NCBI GenBank assembly: GCA_019426215.1
Contig: CM033408.1
Span: 26,019,953 to 26,083,952, forward strand
From: Buddleja alternifolia
Lineage: Eukaryota > Streptophyta > Magnoliopsida > Lamiales > Scrophulariaceae
Reading direction: 5' to 3'
DNA: 64,000 bases
Positions 11,967 to 22,232 of the stretch are shown one piece after another (position 1 is the first letter of the stretch; every line of letters begins with the position of its first letter). The translations under genes and the position numbers were made by a program. Under the pieces are notes generated by a model. The model saw nothing but the letters and a program-made list of their open reading frames with translations, ran no database searches and was not told the DNA's origin.

Positions 11967-12636
11967 TTATGATGCACGGATACGGATATAGGGATATGAG
12001 TATGGTACGATACGGATATGAGATACGACAAATTTCAAAATTATAGGGTACAATACGTTGGGAATACGCATATATATATATAATATTTAAAAATAAATTT
12101 GAGTCAATATATTTACTAACATAAATAAAACTGCAATACTAACACCATTTTATTGTTTTTAAGTTGAAAAATCTTTGAAGGTAACTAAAAAACTTCATCA
12201 TTTCCAGTGTACGAACGTTATTCCATCAGTACCAACAACTACATTTTTATCCAAAATCTTTAGTTATAAAGTATGAATGATAGATATCACGTGAGGTAAG
12301 AGAAGAAAAAACATATATATAAGAAGTGAAACCAAAGTGAGTTTCCTCTTTTAAGTATCTATAATTTGTTTAACTCTTTAACATACGATAACTGTCATTA
12401 TTATATTTCTATTTTAACATAAAAAATATTATAGAATATTCAAAAAATACTCCGCCAGATACCCAATGTGTATCAGATACTTCAAAATCTGTATGAGATA
12501 CGTTGTCCAATCTTTTTTATTTATTTTAATTATTGGATACATCAAATAAGTATCAGATACGTATCGAACAAGTATCCGACGAGTATCGTATCCGATACTG
12601 CACAGCTTCAATTTTAGAAGTATCTGTACATCATAG
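11967..12636. mobile_element. hAT-type non-autonomous element
   Basis: The left end TTATGATGCACGGATAC and the complement of the right end CTATGATGTACAGATAC form terminal inverted repeats. GTCGAACT (11959-11966) and GTCGGACT (12637-12644) match at 7 of 8 bases, fitting the 8-bp duplication of hAT transposases. The interior is AT-rich and non-coding, with repeated ggatac/gatacg near both ends. The element at 43199-43786 has the same termini with a perfect duplication. Confidence 0.7.
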
Positions 12637-13558
12637 GTCGGACTAGACGGGTCCAACGTATGAGTTGGGGCTATAGATGGGTCCCGTGTCACGTGTTTGA
12701 AAAAAAAGTCAATGGGGACGGATCTCAATTCCTTACATACCCGCCCTTTTGTCATCTCTAGTTTAATCATATATATATATATATATATATATATGGAGTT
12801 GATATTAACACTCCACAAAATGATATTGGCACTCCACTTTTACTTTTTTCTTAATCAATTGACAATATTGCCCATAGTTTATGAAAGGTTTATGTTGCAC
12901 TTTTTATGATAAATTTACTTCTAATTATGGTGAACACTTAAATTATAGTAAAAATAGAATAAAAATATTTATCCTTTTATTGTAAAAATTCTGTACTATT
13001 TTTTTATTTTCTAATACCGTAACTAATAGTTTATACTCTAAGTTGTACTTTACTATTAAATTGTACAATTTTTCAACTAGTTCACTCGTACATTTTATGA
13101 AATGTTAAATCGTAATAATGAAGCAAAAGAGAAATTGGGAAGTTGCTTTCAATTTGTATGAGATATTTAAATCAGTGACATAAAAGTACTGAACAAATTT
13201 TAGGATATATCTGATACACAACCCGTCTAATATCATCAGAAGTGATAATTTTCTCCTTTAAATTTTGCATATATAAACTTTATATTAAAATTTAAGATTT
13301 TACGAAGAAAAATAAAACACAAAGACAGACCAAAACATTATTGTGCTAATTTATCATAAAATACAAAGATAGAACAAAACATTACTGCGCTAATTTATCA
13401 ACAATTTAGCATATATAAGATAAATGGTACAATAAATATTTACTTAACATTATTCATTATAAGATAATACAATAATAGTTTTTCAATTTTCATTAATCTA
13501 GGGGCAATATTAATGTTTAAGATAAAAGTTAAAGAGGAATGCATTTATCTAATATCAA

Positions 13559-13598
<40 letters not shown>

Positions 13599-13600
13599 AT
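12637..13600. other. AT-rich intergenic DNA with TA microsatellites
   Basis: TA repeats lie near 12769-12795 and 13561-13597. The text between (tacaaagatagaacaaaacatta and similar) repeats loosely, for example near 13316 and 13364. No gene or element boundary is seen. Confidence 0.5.
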
Positions 13601-13799
13601 ACTTAATAAGAGGGAAAGAGTTTGCTACAGTTCTTTTTGGTCGTTCAGTTCATTGTCCTCTTCTGTGATTTATTTATTGTTTTTTTTGTCATCCAACACC
13701 CAAAACGACGTCGTTCTGTACAGTCCCGTCAGATTTGCACTCACCAGCATCCACCATTGAATTCTTATCTCCTTATTCCCCAAATCCCCACCCAAACCA

Positions 13800-13854
13800 T
13801 ATCTCTCTTTCTCTCTCTCTCTCTCTCTCTCGCTCTCTCTCTTTTTCTCCTCTT
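13800..13854. repeat. (CT)n microsatellite
   Basis: A run of ctctct with single interruptions, just before an ATG-containing segment. It could be the pyrimidine-rich leader of whatever gene supplied this fragment. Confidence 0.8.
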
Positions 13855-13889
13855 TCAATATGAGCAGACGATGGTGAGTTTTTTTCTTG

Positions 13890-14465
13890 TTGTTGCGGGA
13901 GATGTTGAGATCGAAGGGGATCGAAGCTCTGTTTCCAATTTAGGTGATTCTTGATGGTTCGGATTTGGTTCATCTTTTTGTTTTCTTTTTAATTGTCAAT
14001 TTACATTTCAATTTCCATCTCCTTTATAATCTCTCACCCTTTCATCTCCATGTCAATTTCAATCTCTCAGCCCTTTCATCACAGAAGATGAAATAATAAT
14101 TGAGAGGTTTGTGACTACAAAGAAAAAAATATAAATCTAGCAGAAGAGAAGAAAAAGGTCGTTGATGAAAATCACCGGCGGCGGAGGAGAAGTTGAAGAT
14201 CGAGCTTTTGAAGGATTTGTCGCCCCTCAATACCGCTTTCCTCTCCACCCGACGACTTATGAGAGAGATGACCGGTGGTTCAGGTGAGAGCTTGCGGTGG
14301 AAAACATCATTGATCTTAATTCTGTTTCTTCCCTTTCCCGATTTGAAGGTGTGATGAAATTGAGCAAGTTTTGTAAGTCACTAATTGCAAACGAGATCGA
14401 GCTCGAGCTCGAGCTAGTGGTTCTCGAGCTAGTGGCTCTCGAGCTCGAGAGCTCGAGATAGTGGC
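13890..14465 (+). repeat. Direct duplication, copy 1
   Basis: Nearly identical to 14869-15440 at an offset of 979 bp, with only a few substitutions. It ends in a palindrome-rich run of gagctcgag units whose repeat count differs between the copies. Confidence 0.85.
13893..13941 (+). pseudogene. DEAD-box RNA helicase exon fragment, copy 1
   Basis: Translation gives LREMLRSKGIEALFPI followed by TAG, with gtgatt beyond. The peptide matches the start of the helicase core (Q-motif approach) of plant nucleolar RH7/PRH75-type helicases, where Q follows FPI. The TAG probably replaces the last CAG codon before a splice donor. Only about 16 residues remain, so no protein function is left. A second copy lies at 14872-14920. 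Confidence 0.5.
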
Positions 14466-14606
14466 TCTCGAGCTCGAGAGTATATATATGTATATATATA
14501 CGGCTTTGATTTCCCCATCTCATTTCAAACTATTCTCATCATAAAAAAAATTCAGCTAAACAGTCCTATATCCGTTGAATATTTGTTATTCATCGCCGGA
14601 GCTGAG

Positions 14607-14760
14607 ATGTCTTCGTTTGAAATTGTGGATTCCGGTAAATTTTCCGGCGGAAGGTCGAACTTCTCGCAAACATGTAACCTTCTGCGTCAGTACTTGAAAG
14701 AGAACGGCAGCTTTGGAGACCTTACACTTGGATTAACCACTCCTAAAGTCGAACCTAAAG
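14607..14760 (+). pseudogene. JAZ (TIFY) repressor first-exon fragment
   Basis: The ATG at 14607 opens a 51-codon exon ending at a gtatga donor at 14761. 'FSQTCNLLRQYLKENGSFGD' is the conserved N-terminal block of JAZ1/TIFY10-type jasmonate repressors, and 'LTLGLTTPK' follows as in that family. The TIFY/ZIM domain (JAZ dimers, NINJA binding) and the Jas motif (COI1 and MYC binding) should come from later exons, but none are found before the next duplicated segment, where an acceptor-like ttaacag occurs at about 14859-14865. It is therefore a first-exon fragment. If transcribed and spliced into the following text it would give a truncated product. Confidence 0.75.
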
Positions 14761-14868
14761 GTATGATGATTTAATGTTTTTCTACTTTTAGTTTTCTTGA
14801 TCTGTTGATTGCTGTATTTGGTTTTAGATTTGGTTTATAATGTATTTTCTTGGCTGATTTAACAGAGA

Positions 14869-15440
14869 TTGTTGCGGGAGATGTTGAGATCGAAGGGGAT
14901 CGAAGCTCTGTTTCCGATTTAGGTGATTCTTGATGGTTCGGATTTGGTTCATCTTTTTGTTTTCTTTTTAATTGTCAATTTACATTTCAATTTCCATCTC
15001 CTTTATAATCTCTCACCCTTTCATCTCCATGTCAATTTCAATCTCTCAGCCCTTTCATCACAGAAGATGAAATAATAATTGAGAGGTTTGTGACTACAAA
15101 GAAAAAAATATAAATCTAGCAGAAGAGAAGAAAAAGGTCGTTGATGAAAATCACCGGCGGCGGAGGAGAAGTTGAAGATCGAGCTTTTGAAGGATTTGTC
15201 GCCCCTCAATACCGCTTTCCTCTCCACCCGACGACTTATGAGAGAGATGACCGGTGGTTCAGGTGAGACCTTGCGGTGGAAAACATCATTGATCTTAATT
15301 CTGTTTCTTCCCTTTCCCGATTTGAAGGTGTGATGAAATTGAGCAAGTTTTGTAAGTCACTAATTGCAAACGAGATCGAGCTCGAGCTCGAGCTAGTGGC
15401 TCTCGAGCTCGAGATAGTGGCTCTCGAGCTCGAGTTATCA
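14869..15440 (+). repeat. Direct duplication, copy 2
   Basis: Second copy of 13890-14465, starting right after the JAZ intron remnant. It includes the same helicase fragment (14872-14920) and the same open frame later on. It runs into ttatcaagaagtcg after the gagctcgag palindromes, where copy 1 instead runs into a short TA repeat. Confidence 0.85.
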
Positions 15441-15485
15441 AGAAGTCGAAAGAGGGGTGTAAAGACCAGGATTATGTTAAATTGG

Positions 15486-15822
15486 TAAAGGCTGGAAGTG
15501 GATGAGAAGATGCGAACAAAGTCGAACAGGATTATGTTAAATTGTATCGCTTACTAATTTTCTTCAACTGCTGCTATATTTACCAAGCAAAATAAATGTG
15601 TGCTCAGCTTGATAAGGTGACTGTTATATTTTCTCCAAATGGTTTATGATTTATAGAATGGATGGTAAAGCTTCTTTTTTGATAACCTTGATGCCGTTCT
15701 AGGCTTTACAACAAGTGGGTGGTGACGTTGATGATGCAGTAGAATTCCTTGTTGCAGAAGAAGAGTCCTTAGATCAGATAGTTTCACATGATGAATCTTA
15801 TCATTCAGAAAATAACTTAAGT
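15486..15822 (+). pseudogene. OTU-domain deubiquitinase fragment (OTUD3-like tail)
   Basis: From 15486 the frame reads KAGSG, a TGA, then EDANKVEQ. After a gap, an exon starting after the tctag acceptor (15703) reads 'ALQQVGGDVDDAVEFLVAEE' and ends at a gtaatc donor at 15823. This is the UBA-like region downstream of the OTU catalytic domain in plant OTUD3-type proteases. The catalytic Cys/His part is absent. The TGA probably replaces the conserved Trp/Cys codon. A 17-bp segment (aggattatgttaaattg) flanks the first piece on both sides (about 15469 and 15524), suggesting error-prone repair. Fragment only. Confidence 0.65.
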
Positions 15823-16119
15823 GGTAATCGTCGATTATTATGTCTTGTCATTCTTCATGTGCTGCCTGAATATTTTATCCTTTCTTCAGATATCTTTGAT
15901 CATGTTGTGCTTGTTTATTCACATTGAAACTTTTCTGCTTTGTCTCCATTTATTGTCAAATAATGAATTTGTAAAGAGTTTGAATTTTAATAAGCGCTGA
16001 AAGGCAGGCAGTTGTCTAATATTTTTCTTGGGAAGCTTGGATTTAATTTTGTTTACCGTCGAGGCATGCGAAATAACTATCTTCAAGGTTCTGAAGCTCT
16101 TCAGGTGCATAACTTGTAT

Positions 16120-17575
16120 AAGCCCTGTAGTTAAGATCTTTTTTACCTAAGAATTTTTTGATTTCTTGTTGGATAGACTATATTGGAGTAAAATCCTTCT
16201 TGTTCATATTGAATAAAATATCAAATTCGTACAATTTTGTTAATTTAGATGGGACTGTTTTTGCAACTTTGAAAATAATGGGAGATGGGACTGTTTTTGC
16301 AACTTTGAAAATAATGGGACTAAAATTGCAATAGGACCTATCGTACGAGCCCAATATTCTAATTTTCCCGGGGAACAGTATGTTCCGTGAATGAGTTCAA
16401 TACCTTGCTTTATAAGCTCGTTGTTATGAAATTTGTGAGTTCGGCAATCTGAAACTTAATATGGCTTGTTAGCCACTCAGTATGTTTGATGATCTGAAGC
16501 TTTTGAGTTTGTTAAATTAGAGAGAAGCACTGATTTTAAAGACAATTCAATCCACCCTTTTCTCTTCTTGATTGTTAACTTTATCTTAAAGTATGAGGAA
16601 AAATGATCAACTATAATGCGTGTTTAGTGTGTGTTTTTATGATGATGGGATTAATGATGGTGTGTTAATTAGAGTGTTGATCTGCTTTTATGTGTTCATT
16701 GATATTTTTTAATTGTGAGTTGTTTCCTTCTATGCTTAGGAGTCTTTTAGTAAATGTGAAACACTATTAAGTGGTAGGAACACTTGATGGTGTTAAGTGG
16801 TAGGAGCACTATTAAGAGGTAAAATACTTAATAATGATAAGTGTTAGAAACACTATTAAGTGGTAGCAATACTTAATAGTATTAAGTGGTAGAAGCACTA
16901 TTAAGAGGTAAAATACTTAATTGTGTTAAGTGGTAGAAACACTTAATAGTATTAAGTGGTAGGAATACTTAATAGTATTAAGTGGTACAAGCACTATTAA
17001 GTGGTAGAAACATTTAATAGTGTTAATTAGTAAGAATACTATAAAAGGGAGGAATTGAGTTTGTTTGGGGGAAGAAAAATAATTTGGATAATATTGGATT
17101 GACTTTGGGGCAAGAACATGTGAGTTCTTGTTATTTTCTCTTTATTGTTCACTTTTGAAAGTTAAAAACATAAAGAACAAAAAAAGTTATTATTAAAAAA
17201 ACCCATCTATTTCTCCGACAACATTAATTTCATGATTATGGTCCCAATTTTACATGGTATTTTATAACCTATGTGATGACAATAGGTTGGCTCAAAGTTA
17301 GCTCACACTTATTACGAACTTTGGACTTGTATCCTTCCGGCTCACACTATCCATTTTTCTCAAAGTAGTATTCAATAAAATACATAATAAGATATTAATT
17401 TATAATAATACACTAAATAAAATTTACGGAAATAAATATATAATACACTAAATAAAATTTACGGAAATTAAGTGCCCTTGTGCAAATTGCTTGACCTCGT
17501 ACATTCATATTCAAATTAAGTACATTGTTGGATCAAATTGATATTTCGAACTACTGTAAAATTATTGTGCAATTT
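16120..17575. other. Intergenic DNA with tandem and palindromic repeats
   Basis: No gene seen. A 32-bp-class duplication (gggactgtttttgcaactttgaaaataatg) occurs twice at about 16251-16318. The palindromic minisatellite at 16755-17040 is described separately. A TATA-like ctataaaaggg at about 17040 precedes 120 bp resembling an LTR R/U5 leader, unconfirmed. ataatacactaaataaaatttacgg is duplicated near 17405 and 17440. Confidence 0.5.
16755..17040. repeat. Palindromic minisatellite (attaagtggtag / cacttaatagt units)
   Basis: About ten variants of attaagtggtagNaNcac alternate with inverted versions such as acttaatagtattaag, so the array is both tandem and self-complementary. Unit spacing is irregular at about 25-45 bp. 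Confidence 0.85.
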
Positions 17576-19172
17576 TCATTCTACTCTTATTATAGGGTAA
17601 GCCCCTTTTATGAAACGAATTTGCACATTTTTTGACGCGGTACCTTCATACGCTCTAATTGATGCCCTCTTATACACACCAATTACATCATCAAAAAATT
17701 GATTAACACAGTAAATATTTAGTGTATCCAACTCAGTTGTTTGCGACAACACGTACAAAATGTAGCTTAGCTCGCAATCAGAACTCGAGAAGTTGAATAT
17801 CGTGACCTCTTTCAATGACTCCAATCCCATTGTTTGCAACTTCCAGTCCTTTACGTAGTTGGATACACTAATGCCCGCATTTTCCCATGGTGCACCCTAC
17901 ACATGTTAAGTCAATTACAATTTTATTTTAGAAGACCAAACAAAAACGTGTTTAATAAACCATGTAATAACTAATAAACCACAAACAATAAAACTTAAAA
18001 TATTACCACCAAATCGACTTTAAGTTTATTCAAGCCTGTACATCTACTGATGAGCACCAATGTGACAGCAAGATTGTCAAGCAGCTTCGAAGACCTGATC
18101 TCTAGACAGTGCATATTAACAAAAAATACCTCGCCATAATGCGATGTAGAGACTCCACATGCGCCAACCTCTAACCAAACAATTAAAAAAAATCAAAAAA
18201 ACTTCTTAAAAGCATTTGCACTTATTCAAACAATGATATATAGATATACCCTAACAAAATCAACCGGCACACGTGCTCGTTCGCTGGACAGCAATTCTTT
18301 CGTCATTTTTACAAACTCTCGAAGTAGTCGATATGTTGAGCAAGTTGATCCGATGTATTGTACATGACGGTGTACTATCCACTGTAGAGAACGAGCTAAC
18401 GGCCCCATTACTTGTAAATGACCGGGACCCTGTTCATCTTGTTTCAATAAAATAACAAGGACATCTACATTGGGGAAGTGTACTTTTATATTCACATTTC
18501 CTTGGGCTCGATTGAATGCCATCTTGAATATTTTTACAGAAGGCAAATATGCCTGAAATTCTGTTAGTCCTCTAAAATCACAATTGAATAACTGCAAATC
18601 ATTCAACTGAGGACACCATTTTCCAAGTCGTAAAGAAAATGTGTTATCATACAACACAATGTACTTCAATATGAGTCTTTTTAAATTTCGTAAATTATAT
18701 CTATCTTCCCACCTAACAATGTAGTTCGGTAGATATAATTTTAACTGAATAACAGTTTGTGAGAAAACAGACCGTTGGGGAGTGAAGTGGATAACCGACC
18801 GACTAATTTCAGTATGCGCACAGAATGATCTATTCCAAAAGCCACCCACTCTTGCCTTATCGAATGCAATGCCTCGGCCCCCATTGGTAACTCAAAGCTC
18901 AAAGTTTCAACCACACTTTCATTATGTTCAAGTATAGTGCGATTAACAAAATGAATAAAATCTAAACCATGATAACCCCTTTGTTCGAAACGGTTAATAT
19001 CGAATAAAAGAGTAGGGATGGAATACCAACAATGTTGAAAATATTTTGATAAAAGACCTAATCGGGCAGCCTCCACAATGCATGCATCCCTTGATAACCT
19101 TCCCATAACATGAAAAATTATATCCTCACAAAGGAAACTAAGTTTATTATTAGAAATTGTACCTCGTTCCAT
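17576..19172 (-). pseudogene. F-box/LRR-like gene with a frameshift
   Basis: Exons on the minus strand: 19172-18250, 18168-18007 and 17896-17576, with GT/AG junctions in phase 0. The ATG at 19172 begins an F-box-like segment ('LSFLCEDIIFHVMGRLSRDA', then 'LLSKYFQHCWYSIPTLLFD') that would bind SKP1 in an SCF ubiquitin ligase. Leucine-rich repeats follow ('LNDLQLFNCDFRGLTEF', 'SLKEVTIFNFSSSDCELSY') that would choose the substrate. Between about 18830 and 18770 the frame must shift: the first frame stops at 18741-18743 while the LRR part is in another frame. Otherwise the gene is long and splice sites are intact, so it may be a recent pseudogene, an assembly indel or a live gene using an unseen intron. 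Substrate unknown. Confidence 0.65.
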
Positions 19173-19192
19173 AGTTGTTTATATGAACTAAC

Positions 19193-19365
19193 CCTGTTTA
19201 TACTCTGTTTCTACTTGTGCAAGATGATCCCCTGAATTCCCTGTTTATACTCTGTTTCTACTCGTGCAAGATGATCCCCTGTCTCCCCTGTTTATATCTC
19301 CTCTTTTTCGTAGAAGATGATCCTAACAAATATTCCCTATTTATACTCTGAAAATTCTTTGTAGG
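19193..19365. repeat. ~48-bp tandem repeat upstream of F-box gene
   Basis: ccctgtttatactctgtttctac followed by tcgtgcaagatgatcccctg occurs twice in full (about 19193 and 19240), then in two degraded forms (about 19287 and 19344). It starts about 20 bp upstream of the F-box start codon. A related ctgtttatactctatttatt lies upstream of the truncated copy near 20739. Confidence 0.75.
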
Positions 19366-20539
19366 GTTTGGTGGAGGAAGATATTGTTCAATTTTGATCC
19401 TCACTAACTTTAATTAACCTGAATTATACTCTGATCCCCATTAACTTTATTTATACTAACTTTAATTAACCTTTATCAAGGATATGGAATTTCAAAATCT
19501 ATCCAAAATCTTTCATCGAGATAAGGAAACAACTTTAGGGTACAAAAAAATTATTATTAAACATAAGCACATTATTAGACATTACTTAATGATAGATATA
19601 TCTTTTTAAAGTTAAAAAGACACACGACTCTTAGAATTTCTACATTTAATTTTTAAAATTATAAATTGAATATTTTTTATAATTGATTGTTTAGGGTTTG
19701 GGAAGTCTTCTTTTGTTATGATTCTTAGTGGAGTTAGTGGTTTGATTAGTGGAGATAGTGGTGTGATTAGTGGGGTTAGTGGTGTGATTAGACAGACTTT
19801 AATTATGGGTAGAATTTGTGTTGGGTGACCACCGCCACATTAGATCCCTTGCTTGGTTTCTTGAGCAATTTGCATTGTATGACGCATTTTGCAGAACTGA
19901 AATTGTTGATTGAAGAGATTCTGAATGTGCTAATCGGTTCAGTAAGTGGATAACAATTATATGTTAATCTCAACAGACTGACTATGCTAATCATTTCAGT
20001 CGATATCAATTATATTTTAATTATAAGTGGCGAGCAGCAAGACGGAAAAAGAACATCATTATTATCCTTAATTGTATTTAATAATTAAGTTGTTATCAAT
20101 GGTATTTTAATGATTAAGTGAGGTACAGCAAGGAGGAACGAAGATGTAGTTTAATATTTAGTATTATCTTTAATTGTATTTGCTTATTTAAGGATGTGAG
20201 AGTTTTGAAAGAAAACTCTACATCATAAAAAGTGGACCATATCCGTAACTCATATATCTACCCAATATCTTTCATCGAGATAAGGAAACAACTTTATGGT
20301 ACAAAGAATTATGATTAAACATAACCATATTATTAGACATTTTTCACTTTTTTACTCTTAGATTATTGGTAATGGCATATTTAGTTTATTAGACAAAAAA
20401 ATAGTGATAAAAGAAAAAAACAATGAAATGAAACGATGGACCCAATTTTAGTTATACTAACTTTAATTAACCTTTATCGAGGATATGGAATTTCAAGATC
20501 TGCCCAAGATCTTTCATCGAGATAAGGAAACAACTTTAG

Positions 20540-20719
20540 GTTAATATCAAATAAAAGAATAGGGATGGAATACCAACAATGTTGAAAATATTTTGCTAAA
20601 AGACCCAATTGGCCTTCCTCCACAATGCATGCATACCATGATAACCTTCCCATAACATGAAAAATTATATTGTCACAAAGAAAACTAAGTCCATTATTAC
20701 AAATTGTAGCTCGTTCCAT
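20540..20719 (-). pseudogene. Truncated F-box gene copy
   Basis: The ATG at 20719 gives 'LSFLCDNIIFHVMGRLSW' then 'LLAKYFQHCWYSIPILLFDI', close to the first 60 residues of the F-box gene at 17576-19172. It stops being homologous at about 20540, where the tttcatcgagataagg repeat begins. Everything after the F-box is gone. Probably a local duplicate truncated by that repeat. Confidence 0.75.
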
Positions 20720-21486
20720 GGTTGTTTCTATGACTATCCACTGTTTATACTCTATTTATTTTCTCTCTCGTATGAGAGTTTGTTTACTCCACATGAATTT
20801 TCTTACACTCGATTTTTTTCATCCTAAGATTTATTATTTTGAAAAATCTCAATATTTGGTACTTCAATTATGGATTCCTAAATTTAAATATCAAAGTTAT
20901 TTGATGTACAAATAATTTGTTACGTATATCTTAGAATTTCTAAATTTAATTTTTTAAATTACAAATTGAATATTTTTTATATAATAGGACAAACTTGCAT
21001 AAAATTTATTTTCTATATTTAAAAAAAGGTAACTACTGTATCTTCTTCTTATGTTTCTCTTTTTTACTCTTAGATTATAAGTAAGGGGATATTTCGCTTA
21101 TTAGGTAAAAAAATAGTGATAAAAGAGAAAGACAATGTAATGAAACGATGGACCCAATTGACAATGTGGTAGTTTCTTTATATGTTATCTTATTCCATTT
21201 GGATATTTGTGGTCCTATCATCTATGTACACATTAGTGTGCTAAATTTAAATTAATGTCATATATATATATATGTATGTATGTATATATATTATACCATG
21301 TGATCCGTTCACCTTTGTTGAGACCAAATAACTTGGTTAACCTTTATTGAGGATATGGAATTTCAAAATATACTCAATATCTTTCATCGAGATAAGGAAA
21401 CAACTTTATGGTACAAAGAATTATTATTAAATATAAGCACATTATTAGACATTATTTAATGATACATATATCTTTTAAAGTTAAAA

Positions 21487-21600
21487 AAAACACGACTCTT
21501 GACATTAAAGGACACGACATCTCTTGACATTAAAGGAAACGAAGACTCTTGACATTAAAGTGACCACAGTCACACGACTCTTGACATTAAAGGACAAGGA
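21487..21600. repeat. Minisatellite (gactcttgacattaaagg units)
   Basis: Four copies of ctcttgacattaaag at about 21494, 21521, 21548 and 21581, separated by variable 10-17 bp linkers. It sits at the end of one copy of the local repeat family, which contributes the first cacgactctt. Confidence 0.75.
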
Positions 21601-21625
21601 ACCTGAGTAAAACCAGAAACGTCTT

Positions 21626-22161
21626 CTCTTCCATATATATAGATATATATAATCCCATGTTTTTGCCACCACTGACCACCCCTATCGGAAAACCAAAAAT
21701 TATTTTCATTTTCATCATCAAATTACGATGGAAACTGGGCAAAACAGTGGATTATTATCTGATTATAGTAGTGATTGGAATTTACAACCCGATTTTTTCA
21801 TTTGTTATCCGAACAAGTTGTTGTTCAACCTTATTTATGTGAAACATTATCGAACTATAAAATTTGTATTTGATTTTGATTAGCGATATTAAGGAGTGCA
21901 ATATATGTTGTTTTATCAACTTTCACGTGTATGAAGTAAAACAATCTATTCGGGTTTCAATGGGATATCAACGAATAATTTTATATAAAATAATGATGTC
22001 AAAATAATTTTATTTTTTTAACGTACTGATATTTAATCACTTTTTATATTGCCATTGAAAATTATATACTTACCATTTGCATGCCATTTTTTTTACTCAT
22101 TTTTTACATATAAGTCTGGGTATTATTGACCGCGCAACGCGCGGTTCTTGCTTTTCCCTAG
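21626..22161 (+). mobile_element. Helitron-like 3' terminus upstream of GSTZ
   Basis: At 22129-22145 ACCGCGCAACGCGCGGT forms a 7-bp GC stem with a 3-base loop. Twelve bases later comes CTAG (22158-22161) followed by T, matching the hairpin-plus-CTRR|T end of plant Helitrons. The 5' end is uncertain; tcttctcttcc at 21626 is only a candidate TC start. No helicase/Rep coding is seen, so it is non-autonomous if real. Confidence 0.55.
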
Positions 22162-22232
22162 TATATATATATACACATATATACACCGAGAATTCGTGGT
22201 CTTTGCAAAATTTTCTATTTCTACTTTTGATC

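Larger units (their letters stand above)
13600..16120 (+). other. Gene-fragment mosaic (helicase, JAZ and OTU exon pieces)
   Basis: This block strings together plus-strand pieces resembling exons of unrelated plant genes: a DEAD-box helicase fragment (twice), the first exon of a JAZ repressor with the start of its intron, and two exon pieces of an OTU deubiquitinase. A segment of roughly 570 bp (from about 13890 to 14465) is repeated in direct orientation 979 bp downstream and flanks the JAZ piece. Such chimeric exon collections are typical of Helitron or Pack-MULE capture, but I could not define termini here, so the carrier is unresolved. Confidence 0.6.
19366..22161. other. Repeat-rich intergenic region
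   Basis: Besides the truncated F-box copy and the minisatellite below, this holds a local interspersed family whose core is tttcatcgagataaggaaac. Copies lie near 19467-19640, 20262-20345, 20468-20540 and 21338-21500. A gtggtgtgattagtgg array lies near 19725-19795. No other gene is recognisable. Confidence 0.6.

Noticed and set aside
13670..13973. Frames rich in RERERE and SLSLSL
   Set aside because: They translate the CT microsatellite; no protein family is seen.
16755..17040. CRISPR array
   Set aside because: Repeats are imperfect, alternate in orientation and lack unique spacers of fixed length; the sequence is plant nuclear DNA.
21657..21842. 61-residue hydrophobic frame as a small membrane protein
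   Set aside because: AT-rich chance frame within a Helitron-like segment; no family or conserved motif seen.
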